Part shown: positions 50,853-60,251 of the stretch, piece after piece | Numbering within the stretch: position 1 is the first letter of the stretch | Layout: the number at the start of each line of letters is the position of its first letter | DNA from: Pseudomonadota bacterium | GTDB taxonomy: Bacteria > Pseudomonadota > Gammaproteobacteria > Steroidobacterales > Steroidobacteraceae | DNA length: 64,000 nucleotides | Direction: 5' to 3' | Assembly (NCBI GenBank): GCA_016704655.1 | Contig: JADIZR010000008.1 | Coordinates: 62,001 to 126,000 of the forward strand | Notes under the pieces: generated by a model | Told to the model about the DNA's origin: nothing | What the model saw: the letters and a program-made list of their open reading frames with translations, nothing else | Databases searched by the model: none | Made by a program: the position numbers and the translations under genes

Positions 50853-52240
50853 GCGGCTACAGCAACGTCACGTTCGACGAGATCGAGATCGGCGCAACGG
50901 CAAGCGCCGAGCGCGTCGTGGGCCAGACCGAGATCGAGGCGCTGCTGCTGGTTTCGGGTGACGTCGTGCCGTTCAACCTGGTGGAAGGCGTTACGGTCGA
51001 GCCGCGCGACCTGTGCGTCGAGGCGGTAGCCGCGGAAGCCATCATCTCGGGCATGCTCGAGCGCCGACTGCCAGGCCCCGGCACGCGCATCGTTTCGCAG
51101 CAGCTCGAATTCAACGGCGTCATCCGGGTGGGCGACCTCGTCCGTGCGACCGTGACGGTCCGCGAGAAAACGGCCGGGAATCGCAGCGTGCTGTTCGACT
51201 GCACGGTGGACGCGGCGGGTGCAACGGTGCTCCGTGGCACGGTCGTCGTCGAGGCGCCGCACCGCAAGGCGTCCTTCCCCGAACTGTCGCGGCCGGAGTT
51301 CATGATCCGGCGCAACGACGTGTTCGCGCGGCTGCTCAAGCGCTGCGAACCGCTGGCGCCGGTATCGTGCGCCGTCGCTCATCCGTGCGACCCCGATGCG
51401 CTGATGGGCGCGCTTGAGGCGGCGAAACTGAACCTGATCGTGCCCGTGCTGGTGGGCCCCGCGGTCCGCATCCGCGCGCTCGCCAGCGGACTGGGCCAGG
51501 ACATCTCGAACTATCGGCTGGTCAACACCGAGCACAGCCATGCCTCGGCCGAGGCCGCAGTGTCGCTCGCCCGCAGTGGCGCAGTCGACACGCTGATGAA
51601 GGGCAGCCTGCACACCGACGAGATCATGGCAGCGGTGGTTTCGACGCAGGGTGGCCTGCGCACCGAACGTCGCGTCAGCCACGTGTTCGTCATGGACGTG
51701 CCGGCCTACGATCGCATCCTGTTCGTCACGGATGCCGCGATCAACATCGAGCCCTCGCTCAAGGAAAAGGCCGACATCGCGCAGAACGCGATCGACCTCG
51801 CGCGCAGCCTGGGCATCGAGATGCCCAAGGTGGCCATCCTGTCGGCCGTGGAAATGGTCAACCCGGACATCAACTCGACGATCGATGCCGCTGCGCTGTG
51901 CAAGATGGCGGATCGCGGCCAGATCCGCGGGGCTGTGCTGGACGGACCGCTTGCCTTCGACAATGCGATCAGCGAAATCGCAGCCCGCACCAAGAGCATT
52001 CACTCCCCGGTCGCAGGCCGCGCTGACATCCTGCTCGTGCCGAACATCGAAGCCGGCAACATGCTGGCCAAGCAGCTGCAGTATTTCGCCGGTGCCGACA
52101 GTGCCGGCATCGTTCTCGGCGCGCGCGTGCCAGTGATCCTGACGAGTCGCGCCGACAACGTGCGCATGCGCGTCGGCTCGGCGGCTGTCGCCAAGCTGGT
52201 CGTCCACGCGCGACGCGCAGCGATACCACCGCTCAAGTGA
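50849..52240 (+). CDS. MaoC-like hydratase fused to phosphate acyltransferase
   Basis: 463 aa. Residues about 1-140 are a MaoC-type hotdog domain (NVTFDEIEIGATASAERVVG; GTRIVSQQLEFNGVIRVGDLVRATVTVREK). Residues about 150-463 are a phosphate acetyl/butyryltransferase domain (NTEHSHASAEAAVSLARSGAVDTLMKGSLHTDEIM; FVTDAAINIEPSLKEKADIA; KVAILSAVEMVNPDINSTIDAA; GPLAFDNAIS). The fusion is known in databases as bifunctional enoyl-CoA hydratase/phosphate acetyltransferase. It would exchange acyl-CoA and acyl-phosphate. In this cluster it may handle a CoA thioester arising from polyamine or omega-amino-acid carbon, but no acyl kinase is nearby. It is coupled to puuC. Confidence 0.88.
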   Translation: MSGYSNVTFDEIEIGATASAERVVGQTEIEALLLVSGDVVPFNLVEGVTVEPRDLCVEAVAAEAIISGMLERRLPGPGTRIVSQQLEFNGVIRVGDLVRATVTVREKTAGNRSVLFDCTVDAAGATVLRGTVVVEAPHRKASFPELSRPEFMIRRNDVFARLLKRCEPLAPVSCAVAHPCDPDALMGALEAAKLNLIVPVLVGPAVRIRALASGLGQDISNYRLVNTEHSHASAEAAVSLARSGAVDTLMKGSLHTDEIMAAVVSTQGGLRTERRVSHVFVMDVPAYDRILFVTDAAINIEPSLKEKADIAQNAIDLARSLGIEMPKVAILSAVEMVNPDINSTIDAAALCKMADRGQIRGAVLDGPLAFDNAISEIAARTKSIHSPVAGRADILLVPNIEAGNMLAKQLQYFAGADSAGIVLGARVPVILTSRADNVRMRVGSAAVAKLVVHARRAAIPPLK

Positions 52241-52358
52241 CGGTCATGCCGGCCGCGAGCCCGGTTCACCTGCCGCAGGGTCTTTTCGGCCTGGCGCCGG
52301 TTGGTGGGCGGGGATCGGCTTCGTTAGACTCCCCGCTCTTTCCGCCCCGGAGCCCGCG

Positions 52359-53231
52359 ATGAAAGTCACCGTTGCTGCGACCCAGTTCGCCTGCACGCCG
52401 ATACCTGCCGAGAACATCGCGCGGGCCGAGTCGATGGTGCGCCAGGCGGCGGCAAAGGGCGCACAAGTGATTCTTTTACAAGAACTTTTCGAGACGCCGT
52501 ACTTCTGCAAGGACCATCTTGCGAGTCACTTCGAGCTGGCGCACCCGCTGCCGGACAACCCGGTCGTGCGGCATTTCCAGGCGTTGGCAAAGGAACTGGG
52601 CGTGGTGCTGCCGGTGAGCGTGTTCGAGCGTGCCAATAACGCGTACTACAACTCGCTGGCCATGGTCGACGCCGATGGCGAGGTACTCGGGGTCTACCGC
52701 AAGTCGCACATCCCGGAGGGGCCGGGCTATCACGAGAAGTTCTATTTCTCGCCCGGTGACACCGGCTTCCGCGTGTGGAAGACGCGCTTCGGCACGATCG
52801 GCGTCGGCATCTGCTGGGACCAGTGGTTCCCCGAAGCCGCGCGCTGCATGGCGCTGCTGGGAGCTGACATCCTGATGTACCCGACGGCGATCGGCTCCGA
52901 ACCGCAGGACCCGACCCTCGATTCGCGCGACCACTGGCAGCGCTGCATGCAGGGCCACGCGGCCGCCAACGTCATGCCGCTCGTCGCTTCCAACCGCATC
53001 GGCGTGGAAAAGGGCCAGAACTACGAGATGACGTTCTACGGCTCTTCGTTCATTGCCGACAGCACGGGTGGCAAGGTGGCGGAGGCCGACCGGCAGTCGC
53101 AAGCCGTGCTCACCGCCACGTTCGATCTCGACCTGCTGCGCGCGCAACGCCACGCGTGGGGCGTCTTCCGTGACAGGCGTCCCGAGCTGTACTACCCGAT
53201 CCTTTCGCTGGATGGCCGTGCCCCGGGCTGA
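52359..53231 (+). CDS. aguB: N-carbamoylputrescine amidase
   Basis: 290 aa nitrilase-superfamily enzyme that hydrolyses N-carbamoylputrescine to putrescine, CO2 and ammonia. The catalytic triad is Glu42 (LLQELFETPYFC), Lys114 (YRKSHIPEGPGYHEKFYFSPG) and Cys151 (GVGICWDQWFPEAARCMALLGA). ETPYFC and IGSEPQDPTLDSRDHWQR are characteristic of AguB. CCGGAG precedes the ATG. Agmatine deiminase (AguA), the usual partner, is not in this window. Confidence 0.95.
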   Translation: MKVTVAATQFACTPIPAENIARAESMVRQAAAKGAQVILLQELFETPYFCKDHLASHFELAHPLPDNPVVRHFQALAKELGVVLPVSVFERANNAYYNSLAMVDADGEVLGVYRKSHIPEGPGYHEKFYFSPGDTGFRVWKTRFGTIGVGICWDQWFPEAARCMALLGADILMYPTAIGSEPQDPTLDSRDHWQRCMQGHAAANVMPLVASNRIGVEKGQNYEMTFYGSSFIADSTGGKVAEADRQSQAVLTATFDLDLLRAQRHAWGVFRDRRPELYYPILSLDGRAPG

Positions 53232-53235
53232 GTGC

Positions 53236-54690
53236 ATGCTTGGCAACGCCGCCGCCATTGCGTTGCAGTCCCGATCGTTACGCGGTCCCGTCGCCTGCGT
53301 CGATCTCGAGACCACGGGCGGCATGGCCGCAAACCACCGAGTCATCGAAGTCGGCATCGTGCTGCTCGAGCGGGGCGAGATCGTCGAGGAGTGGAGCACG
53401 CTCGTGCATCCCGGCACCCGGATTCCGGCGTCGATCGTCGCGTTCACCGGCATCGACGACTCGATGGTGGCGGATGCACCGCCTTTTGCCGACGTCGTGC
53501 AGGAAGTGAGGCGACGGCTTGACGGACGGTTGTTCGTCGCCCACAACGCGCGCTTCGACTACGGCTTCCTGCGTGCGGAGTTCCGTCGCCTCGGCGTGAA
53601 GTTCTCCGCGCCGGTGCTGTGCACCGTGAAGTTGTCGCGCGCGCTGTATCAGGAGCACGCACGCCACAATCTCGATACGCTGATGGAGCGATTCGGGCTC
53701 GCGTGCATGGCGCGGCATCGCGCGCTCGGCGATGCGCAGGTGTTGCCTGCGTTGATGGCCGCAATGGAGAGCCAGTGCGGTGTCGATGTGATGCACGCCG
53801 CTGTGACCGATGCATTGCGCGAAACGCGTTTGCCTTCGCACCTGCCGCCGGAGCTCGCCGACGAACTGCCGGAGGGTCCGGGCGTGTATCTGTTCCGGGG
53901 CGAAAGCGGGACGCTGCTGTACGTCGGCAAGAGCCGCAACATCCGCAGCCGCGTGTTCGATCACTTCGCCGCCGAGCATCGGTCCGGCAAGGAATCGAAG
54001 CTCACGCGCCAGGTCCGCCAGGTGGAATGGATCGAGACGGGGGGCGAACTCGGGGCGCTGCTGCTCGAATCGCGGCTGGTGAAGGCGCTCGCGCCGACCA
54101 GCAATCGCCGCTTGCGCCGCCACGCAGGCGACTGCGTCGTGCGCCTGCGCCGGGACGAGCGGGGTCTGCGACCGGAGGTCGTGCCGATCGCAGACGTGGA
54201 TACGGGCCTCGATGCCGATCCCGTCTTCGGGCCGTTCCGCGCCGAGAAGGACGCATGGCGTGCAATCGAGGGCAAGGCACGCGAAGCGGGGCTGTGCCTG
54301 AAGACGCTCGGTCTGGAAGCTGGCGACGGCAGCTGCTTCGGCTATCAGGTCAGGAAGTGCCGCGGTGCCTGCATCGGCAAGGAACCGCGCGCGCTGCACG
54401 ATGCGCGGTTGCAGATGACGCTCCTGCCCCTGCAGTTCAAGCCATGGCCGTTTGCCGGCGCCATCGGCATCCGTGAACCTGCACCCGCGGCGACCGGTGT
54501 CCAGATTCACGTGATCGACCGCTGGCGTCATCTGGGCACGGCGTGTGACGAAGAAGAAGTGCAGGCCCTGCTGTGCGCCGGCAGCGACGCTGCGTTCGAC
54601 GCGGACAGCTATCGCATCATCGGGCGTGCGCTGCAGGACGTGCGGCCTCGCGACCTGCTGCAGTTTCCTGCGCGGCGGGAGTCCGCTTGA
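53236..54690 (+). CDS. Exonuclease (DnaQ-like) fused to GIY-YIG endonuclease domain
   Basis: 484 aa. The N-terminal DEDDh exonuclease shows VACVDLETTG, RLFVAHNARFDYGFLRAEF and HRALGDAQVLPALM. From about residue 210 a UvrC/Cho-like GIY-YIG domain follows: LPEGPGVYLFRGESGTLLYVGKSRNIRSRVFDHF, then LGALLLESRLVKALAPTSNRRLRR and KCRGACIGKE. It probably acts in excision or repair of damaged DNA, as a UvrC-like or Cho-like backup. It lies only 4 nt after aguB and its stop overlaps the rlmKL start (TTGA), so it is transcribed within a metabolic run of genes. Confidence 0.88.
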   Translation: MLGNAAAIALQSRSLRGPVACVDLETTGGMAANHRVIEVGIVLLERGEIVEEWSTLVHPGTRIPASIVAFTGIDDSMVADAPPFADVVQEVRRRLDGRLFVAHNARFDYGFLRAEFRRLGVKFSAPVLCTVKLSRALYQEHARHNLDTLMERFGLACMARHRALGDAQVLPALMAAMESQCGVDVMHAAVTDALRETRLPSHLPPELADELPEGPGVYLFRGESGTLLYVGKSRNIRSRVFDHFAAEHRSGKESKLTRQVRQVEWIETGGELGALLLESRLVKALAPTSNRRLRRHAGDCVVRLRRDERGLRPEVVPIADVDTGLDADPVFGPFRAEKDAWRAIEGKAREAGLCLKTLGLEAGDGSCFGYQVRKCRGACIGKEPRALHDARLQMTLLPLQFKPWPFAGAIGIREPAPAATGVQIHVIDRWRHLGTACDEEEVQALLCAGSDAAFDADSYRIIGRALQDVRPRDLLQFPARRESA

Positions 54691-56906
54691 ACGACGTAAC
54701 CACAACGGAGCGAAACCATCGCTTTTTTGCGGCGTGCCCGCTCAACGTCGCGGACATGCTGTCGCTGGAGCTGCGCCAGGCCGGCGTGGAGGTCGTGCGC
54801 GAGCATCCCGCAGGCGTGAGCTTCACCGGACCCCTGGCCAGCGCGTACACCGCTTGCCTGCAGTCGCGCACCGCCAGCCGCGTGCTGTTGACGCTGGCCG
54901 ACCTCGCCGCGAGCGATCCCGACGTGATGTACCGGGGACTGCTCGAATTGCCGTGGGAGAGCCACGTGGGCTCGGACGGCACGTTTGCGGTCGACGTCGT
55001 TGGCGAATCCCCGAGCTGGTTGCGCCACACGCAGTTTGCTGCGCTGCGTGCCAAGGACGCGATCGTGGATCGGATGCGCGAACACACGGGCGAGCGGCCA
55101 AACGTCGACCTGGCCTCGCCCGACCTGCGCGTGAGCCTGCGTTTCGCCAAAGAGCGCGTCACCGTCGGCATCGACCTCAGCGGCGAGCCGCTGCATCGGC
55201 GCGGTTACCGTCAGACGGGTGTCGAAGCGCCGCTCAAGGAAAACCTGGCTGCCGCGTTGCTGCTGCGGTCAGGCTGGGCCGCGATGGCAGCAGAAGGCGC
55301 GGCTTTCTACGACCCGATGTGCGGCTCGGGCACGCTCGTGATCGAAGCTGCGATGATCGCCGCGGGCATTGCGCCTGGATTGCTCCGGCGCCGGTTCGGT
55401 TTCGAGCGCTGGCTGCAGCACGACGAGGAACTCTGGCACACCTTGCGTACCGCCGCAGAAGACGCGCGCAAGCTCGAGGTGCTCGAGGGCGGCCGCTGCG
55501 CTGGCAGCGATCGCGACCAGACCGCGATCCGTGCCGCAATTGCCAACGCGAACCGTGCCGGGCTCGGCAACCACCTGCTGTTCGATCGCCGCGATCTCTC
55601 GAACCTGCCGGCGACGACTCACGCAACCGGCCTCGTCGTGGTAAATCCGCCCTATGGGGTGCGCATCGGTGATCCGGAAAAGATCGAGGCGCTCTACGCG
55701 AATCTCGGCGACAAGCTGCTGCGCTGCTTTCCGGGCTGGGAAGCGGGTGTCTTCACCGGCGATCCACCGCTGGGGCGCGCGCTGGGTTTGCGGGCGTATC
55801 GCACGCACACGTTTTACAACGGCGCGATCGAATGCCGGCTGCTGCGCTTTCACCTCGACGAGTCGGCGAAGGAGCCCGATCCGGTGCAGGTGCGCGCGGC
55901 GCGGCTCGAAGCGGCGCGCGAACGTCCCGGCTCGTCGATGTTCGCGAACCGGCTGCGCAAGAATTTCTCGAAACTCGCCGGCTGGGCGCGTCGCAACGAC
56001 GTCGCCTGCTTCCGCGTCTACGACGCCGACATGCCTGAATACGCCTTCGCCATCGACGTCTACGGCAATGACGAGCGCTGGGCCTGCGTGCAGGAATACG
56101 CGGCGCCGTCGAGCATCGCTCAGGAGTCGGTGCGTGCCCGCCGCGACGAGGCGCTCGCTGCCATTCCAACGGTGCTGGAGATTGCGCCTGAGCGCATGTT
56201 CCTGCGCGTTCGCAAGCGGCAGAAAGCCGGTGAGCAGTACGAGAAGCTCGATGCGGAAGCGCAGTTCCACGTCGTCCGCGAAGGCCGCTACCGCTTCCTC
56301 GTCAACTTCACCGACTACCTGGACACCGGATTGTTCCTGGACCACCGGATCACGCGCATGCGAATCGGCGAGTGGGCCCGGGGCAAGCGCTTCCTGAACC
56401 TTTTTGCGTACACGGGCGCGGCGACGGTCCACGCGGTGGGTGGCGGCGCAACCGGCTCCACCACCATCGACATGTCGAAGACGTACCTCGACTGGGCCTG
56501 GCGCAATCTCGATCTCAATGCACTGCGGGGCCCAGCGCACGAGTTCATCCAGGCGGATTGCGTGGCGTGGCTCGAGGCGCAGTCGCAGCAGATCCGCCCG
56601 CCAGCTTATGACCTGATCTTCGTCGATCCGCCGACGCACTCACGGTCCAAGCGCATGCAGCGGGAGTTTGACGTGCAGCTGGATCACGGCTGGCTGCTCG
56701 CGACGGCGTCGAAACTGCTGGCGCCCGGCGGCACGATCGTGTTCTCGAACAATTTCCAGAAGTTCAAGCTCGACGGCGCGACGCTGGAGCACTTCGAGGT
56801 CGATGACATTACGCGCTCGACGATCCCCGAGGACTTCGCGCGCAACCCCAGGATTCATGTGTGCTACGTGCTGCGTCCGCAAGTCGCCGCATCTGCGCAC
56901 CAGTGA
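54687..56906 (+). CDS. rlmL: Bifunctional 23S rRNA methyltransferase RlmKL (m2G2445 and m7G2069)
   Basis: 739 aa from TTG, with GGGAG about 6 nt upstream and overlapping the previous stop. A THUMP domain (HRFFAACPLNVADMLSLELRQAG) precedes the RlmL methyltransferase (YDPMCGSGTLVIEAAMIAAG; VVVNPPYGVRIGD). The C-terminal RlmK part has FLNLFAYTGAATVHA and LIFVDPPTHSRSKRM. Both active sites look intact. Substrate sites are by analogy with E. coli. queD follows after 15 nt. Confidence 0.95.
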   Translation: MNDVTTTERNHRFFAACPLNVADMLSLELRQAGVEVVREHPAGVSFTGPLASAYTACLQSRTASRVLLTLADLAASDPDVMYRGLLELPWESHVGSDGTFAVDVVGESPSWLRHTQFAALRAKDAIVDRMREHTGERPNVDLASPDLRVSLRFAKERVTVGIDLSGEPLHRRGYRQTGVEAPLKENLAAALLLRSGWAAMAAEGAAFYDPMCGSGTLVIEAAMIAAGIAPGLLRRRFGFERWLQHDEELWHTLRTAAEDARKLEVLEGGRCAGSDRDQTAIRAAIANANRAGLGNHLLFDRRDLSNLPATTHATGLVVVNPPYGVRIGDPEKIEALYANLGDKLLRCFPGWEAGVFTGDPPLGRALGLRAYRTHTFYNGAIECRLLRFHLDESAKEPDPVQVRAARLEAARERPGSSMFANRLRKNFSKLAGWARRNDVACFRVYDADMPEYAFAIDVYGNDERWACVQEYAAPSSIAQESVRARRDEALAAIPTVLEIAPERMFLRVRKRQKAGEQYEKLDAEAQFHVVREGRYRFLVNFTDYLDTGLFLDHRITRMRIGEWARGKRFLNLFAYTGAATVHAVGGGATGSTTIDMSKTYLDWAWRNLDLNALRGPAHEFIQADCVAWLEAQSQQIRPPAYDLIFVDPPTHSRSKRMQREFDVQLDHGWLLATASKLLAPGGTIVFSNNFQKFKLDGATLEHFEVDDITRSTIPEDFARNPRIHVCYVLRPQVAASAHQ

Positions 56907-56921
56907 CGAGGACGACGGCCA

Positions 56922-57284
56922 GTGGAAATCTTCAAGTCCTTCACGCTCGAGAGCGCGCACCGGCTGCCCAACGTCCCGGAAGGGCACAAGTGCGCGCGTG
57001 TCCATGGCCATTCCTTCCGCGTTGAACTGCACGTCAGTGGCCCCGTGGATCCGCGCCTGGGCTGGGTGATGGACTTTGCCGGGATAAAGCTGGCGTTTGA
57101 ACCGCTGTTCCAGCGGCTGGACCACAGGTATCTCAACGACGTCCCCGGTCTCGACAACCCGACCAGTGAAAACCTGGCGCGTTACATCTGGCGGGAACTC
57201 AAGCCCGTGCTGCCGTTGCTGGCCCGCGTCGTGGTGCACGAGACCTGCACCAGCGGCGCGAGCGTTGCCGGCGGTGAGGACTGA
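56922..57284 (+). CDS. queD: 6-carboxy-5,6,7,8-tetrahydropterin synthase (QueD)
   Basis: 120 aa from GTG. Second step of queuosine/7-deazaguanine synthesis from dihydroneopterin triphosphate. FTLESAHRLPNVPEGHKCARVHGHSFRVELHV holds the zinc His residues and the catalytic Cys (GHKC). VMDFAGIKLAFEPLFQRLDHRYLNDV and NPTSENLARYIW are diagnostic. The C-terminus VVVHETCTSGASVAGGED is slightly unusual where E-T-x-T-S is expected. Convergent with puuB. Confidence 0.93.
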   Translation: MEIFKSFTLESAHRLPNVPEGHKCARVHGHSFRVELHVSGPVDPRLGWVMDFAGIKLAFEPLFQRLDHRYLNDVPGLDNPTSENLARYIWRELKPVLPLLARVVVHETCTSGASVAGGED

Positions 57285-57354
57285 GTGACGGCCGCCAGGC
57301 ACACGCGGCATCGTCACCTGCATGGGCGTCGTCGCGAAAGCAGGGACCCTGTCG

Positions 57355-58638
57355 CTACAGCAGGTCCTTGAGCCTGAACCACAGCATCGCGAGCATCAGC
57401 GCCGGCGTCCGCAAGGCCGGACCGCCCGGGAAGTCGCGATGTCGCAGTTTCGTGAAGAGATCGAAGCGCTCGGCCTGTCCCGCGATCGTCTCGGCCACCA
57501 TCTGGCCCGCGATTCCAGTCAACGCGATGCCGTGTCCCGAGAAACCCTGCAGGTAGTACACGTTCGGTGCGATGCGCCCGAAGTCCGGTGCGCGGCTCAT
57601 CGTGATGTCGACGTGGCCGCCCCACGCGAAGTCGACCTTCGCGTCGGCCAGTGACGGAAAGACCTTCAGCATGCGCACGCGCGTCGCGTTCGCCGTATTG
57701 AGCGCGTCCCGGCCGGAGTAGCTCACGCGGCCGCCGAACAGCAGGCGGTGGTCATCGGAGCGGCGGAAATAGTCGAGTACGAAGTTCACGTCGGACACGG
57801 CGACGTTCTCGCGCAGCAGTGATTCGATGCGCGCCTGCCCGAGTCGCTCGGTGGCGATGATGTACGTGCCGACCGGCATGATGCGATCACGGAGCGCCTT
57901 CGAGATCTTCTCGTCGATGAAGGCGTTGCAACAGAGCGCGACATGCCGCGCGCGAACCGACGGGCCGGCGGCCGTGCGCAGCCGCACGGTGGAGCCGTGC
58001 TCGATGCCGACGACCATGGCTTGTTCATGGATCTTCACGCCGGCTGCCTCGGCAGCCGCCGCGAGTCCCAGCGTGTAATTGAGCGGATGCAGGTGACCGC
58101 TGCGGTCGTCGCGCAGGCCGCCGATGTAGCGATCGGTGTTCAGCACCTCGCCGAGTTCGGCCTGGTCGAGCCAGCGCGTCGACGTATAGCCGTACTCATT
58201 GACCAGTTCTTCCTGGTAAGCCCGCAGATCGGCTTCCTGTCGCGGTTTGATCGCCGTGTGCAGGTGTCCCCAGTGCAGGTCGCAATCGATACGGTGCCTG
58301 GCGACCAGAGCCTTGACCAGGTCCAGTGCGTCCACGGTGATGTCGAACATCTTCTTCGCGTCGGCGGGACCCACCTGCGCCACCAGCTTGTCCTGGCTGC
58401 ACGCGTAGCCGACGATCGCCTGCCCGCCGCTGCGCCCCGACGCGCCGAACGCAATGCGATTGCCCTCGAGCAGCACCACCTGGTAGCCACGCTCGGCGAG
58501 GAGCAGCGCCGTCGCACAGCCGGCGATCCCGCCACCCACCACGCAGACGTCGGCTTCGACGTCGCCGGTCAGGGGCGGGCGGTCCGGCGCAGGATGTGCC
58601 GAAGCGGCGTAGTACGAATCGATGTGTGCGACCGGCAT
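57355..58638 (-). CDS. puuB: Gamma-glutamylputrescine oxidoreductase (PuuB-like)
   Basis: 427 aa FAD enzyme of the DadA/glycine-oxidase family. The N-terminus SYYAASAHPAPDRPPLTGDVEADVCVVGGGIAGCATALLLAERGYQVVLLEGNRIAFGASGRSGGQ carries the FAD site and the PuuB-type SGRSGGQ. RIAPNVYYLQGFSGHGIALTGIAGQMVAE is the C-terminal FAD contact. It oxidises gamma-Glu-putrescine to gamma-Glu-gamma-aminobutyraldehyde with release of ammonia and H2O2. It follows the puuA copy at 58643 by 4 nt. Confidence 0.92.
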   Translation of the reverse strand: MPVAHIDSYYAASAHPAPDRPPLTGDVEADVCVVGGGIAGCATALLLAERGYQVVLLEGNRIAFGASGRSGGQAIVGYACSQDKLVAQVGPADAKKMFDITVDALDLVKALVARHRIDCDLHWGHLHTAIKPRQEADLRAYQEELVNEYGYTSTRWLDQAELGEVLNTDRYIGGLRDDRSGHLHPLNYTLGLAAAAEAAGVKIHEQAMVVGIEHGSTVRLRTAAGPSVRARHVALCCNAFIDEKISKALRDRIMPVGTYIIATERLGQARIESLLRENVAVSDVNFVLDYFRRSDDHRLLFGGRVSYSGRDALNTANATRVRMLKVFPSLADAKVDFAWGGHVDITMSRAPDFGRIAPNVYYLQGFSGHGIALTGIAGQMVAETIAGQAERFDLFTKLRHRDFPGGPALRTPALMLAMLWFRLKDLL

Positions 58639-58642
58639 GGCT

Positions 58643-60013
58643 TCAGCTCGTGGTCAGGTACCAGTCGTAGTCGATGGCCGGTACATAGGAGTAGAAGTCC
58701 TGCATCTCGCCGCGGCGTGTCTGGGCATACAGGCTCGCGAAGCGTGCACCGAGGTATTCGCGCGCGAATTCGCTGCGCTCGAACACGCCGAGCGCCTCTG
58801 GCCAGGACTGCGGAATCGTCGGCGTGGCGTCACGGTAGGCGTTGCCAGCCAGCACGGGCCCTGGATCGAGCTTGCGCGTGAGCCCCAGGTGCATGCCCGC
58901 GAGCACGATCGCGGCGAGCAGGTACGGGTTGGCGTCGGCGCCGGCAATGCGGTGTTCGACTCGGCGGCTGGCGGGCGGGCCGTGTGGCACGCGGAACGCG
59001 ACGCCGCGATTGTTCACGGACCAGCTCGGATTGAGTGGCACGTACGCTTCGGGCTGGAAACGACGGTAGGAATTCGCAGTTGGGGCGCAGATCGCGATCG
59101 CGTCGTTCATCGTCGCGGCCAGCCCGCCGATCGCGTGGCGCAGTTGCTCGCTGCCCGCAGCGTCGTCCGCTGCGAAGATGTTGCGACCTTGTGCGTCGAG
59201 CACGCTGACGTGCAGGTGCGCGCCGCTGCCGGCGTGGTCGCGATAGGGCTTCGGCATGAACGTCGCTTCCATGCCGTGCTGCAGCGCCACGCCCTTCACC
59301 AGCCGCTTGAGTCGGATCGCGTGGTCGCACGCGAGCAGGGGGTCGGCGACGTGGTGCAGGTTTACTTCGAACTGGCCGGGGCCGTATTCGGCGAGCACGG
59401 TGCCGACGGGCAGTTCCTGTTCGCGCGCGGCCGCAGCGATCGCGCCGAGCACGGCCGAGTACTCGTCCAGTTCCTGCATCGAGTTGATCTGCGTCTTCAG
59501 TTCGCGGCGGCCGGTGAGCGGCTGTCGTGGCGGCTGCGCAAGACCTGCCGTGGTGCGCTCGCGGTCGACCAGGTAGAACTCGAGCTCGACAGCCATCACG
59601 GGCTTCAGTCCGAGCGCGGTGAAGCGCGCGACGACGCTTTCGAGCACGTGCCGCGGATCGCCGTGGAACGGCGTGCGGTCATGCTCGTACATGCTGACCT
59701 GCATCTGCGCGATGTCTGCGCCGAGCCAGGGCACCGGCACGAGGGTGCCTGCGATCGGCAGGCAGACGCGATCGGCATCGCCTTCGTCGAAGCCGAGGCC
59801 GGTGGACTGCACGGTGCCGCCGAGCACGTCGAGCGCGAACATCGAGCCCGGCAGCAGCAGGCCTGAGCCGTGCACGCCTTCGAGTTCGGCCGCCGTGACT
59901 CGCTTGCCGCGAGGAATACCCATCAGGTCGGCGAGCAGGAGATCGACGCAGCGCACCTGCGGATGACGCTTGAGCCAGGCGGCGGCCGGCCCGAATTCCG
60001 CAAACTGCGGCAT
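58643..60013 (-). CDS. puuA: Gamma-glutamylputrescine synthetase, copy 1 (GlnA-like)
   Basis: 456 aa, glutamine-synthetase fold. RCVDLLLADLMGIPRGKRVTAAE at the N-terminus, VMAVELEFYLVDRE and LAEYGPGQFEVNLHH (metal-binding Glu residues), GSGAHLHVSVLD and NNRGVAFRVPHGPPASRRVEHRIAGADANPYLLAA are the key motifs. The DLxGxxRGK opening and lack of the adenylylation-loop Tyr region are typical of PuuA-type ligases that join Glu to putrescine with ATP. It is divergent from puuD with 238 nt between. Confidence 0.9.
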   Translation of the reverse strand: MPQFAEFGPAAAWLKRHPQVRCVDLLLADLMGIPRGKRVTAAELEGVHGSGLLLPGSMFALDVLGGTVQSTGLGFDEGDADRVCLPIAGTLVPVPWLGADIAQMQVSMYEHDRTPFHGDPRHVLESVVARFTALGLKPVMAVELEFYLVDRERTTAGLAQPPRQPLTGRRELKTQINSMQELDEYSAVLGAIAAAAREQELPVGTVLAEYGPGQFEVNLHHVADPLLACDHAIRLKRLVKGVALQHGMEATFMPKPYRDHAGSGAHLHVSVLDAQGRNIFAADDAAGSEQLRHAIGGLAATMNDAIAICAPTANSYRRFQPEAYVPLNPSWSVNNRGVAFRVPHGPPASRRVEHRIAGADANPYLLAAIVLAGMHLGLTRKLDPGPVLAGNAYRDATPTIPQSWPEALGVFERSEFAREYLGARFASLYAQTRRGEMQDFYSYVPAIDYDWYLTTS

Positions 60014-60251
60014 GAGGCACCCGTTGTTTAGGATTTAGCGACGGCCGGGCCGTCCGGGAGCGAGGAGAATAGCCGTTAGTCGCGCTGGCCGGCAAGCCGT
60101 GCAGCCGCCGTCAATAATCGACTCAAGTCCATGTTTAGCCTGATTTTTGGCCGTTTTTTTGCGGTGCGCGGCGACGGCAGGGGGGTGGCTGTGGTTTAAT
60201 CCGGATCGTCCCCGAATGATGGCCCCCCAAGAGCCGTCTAGGATTTTACAC

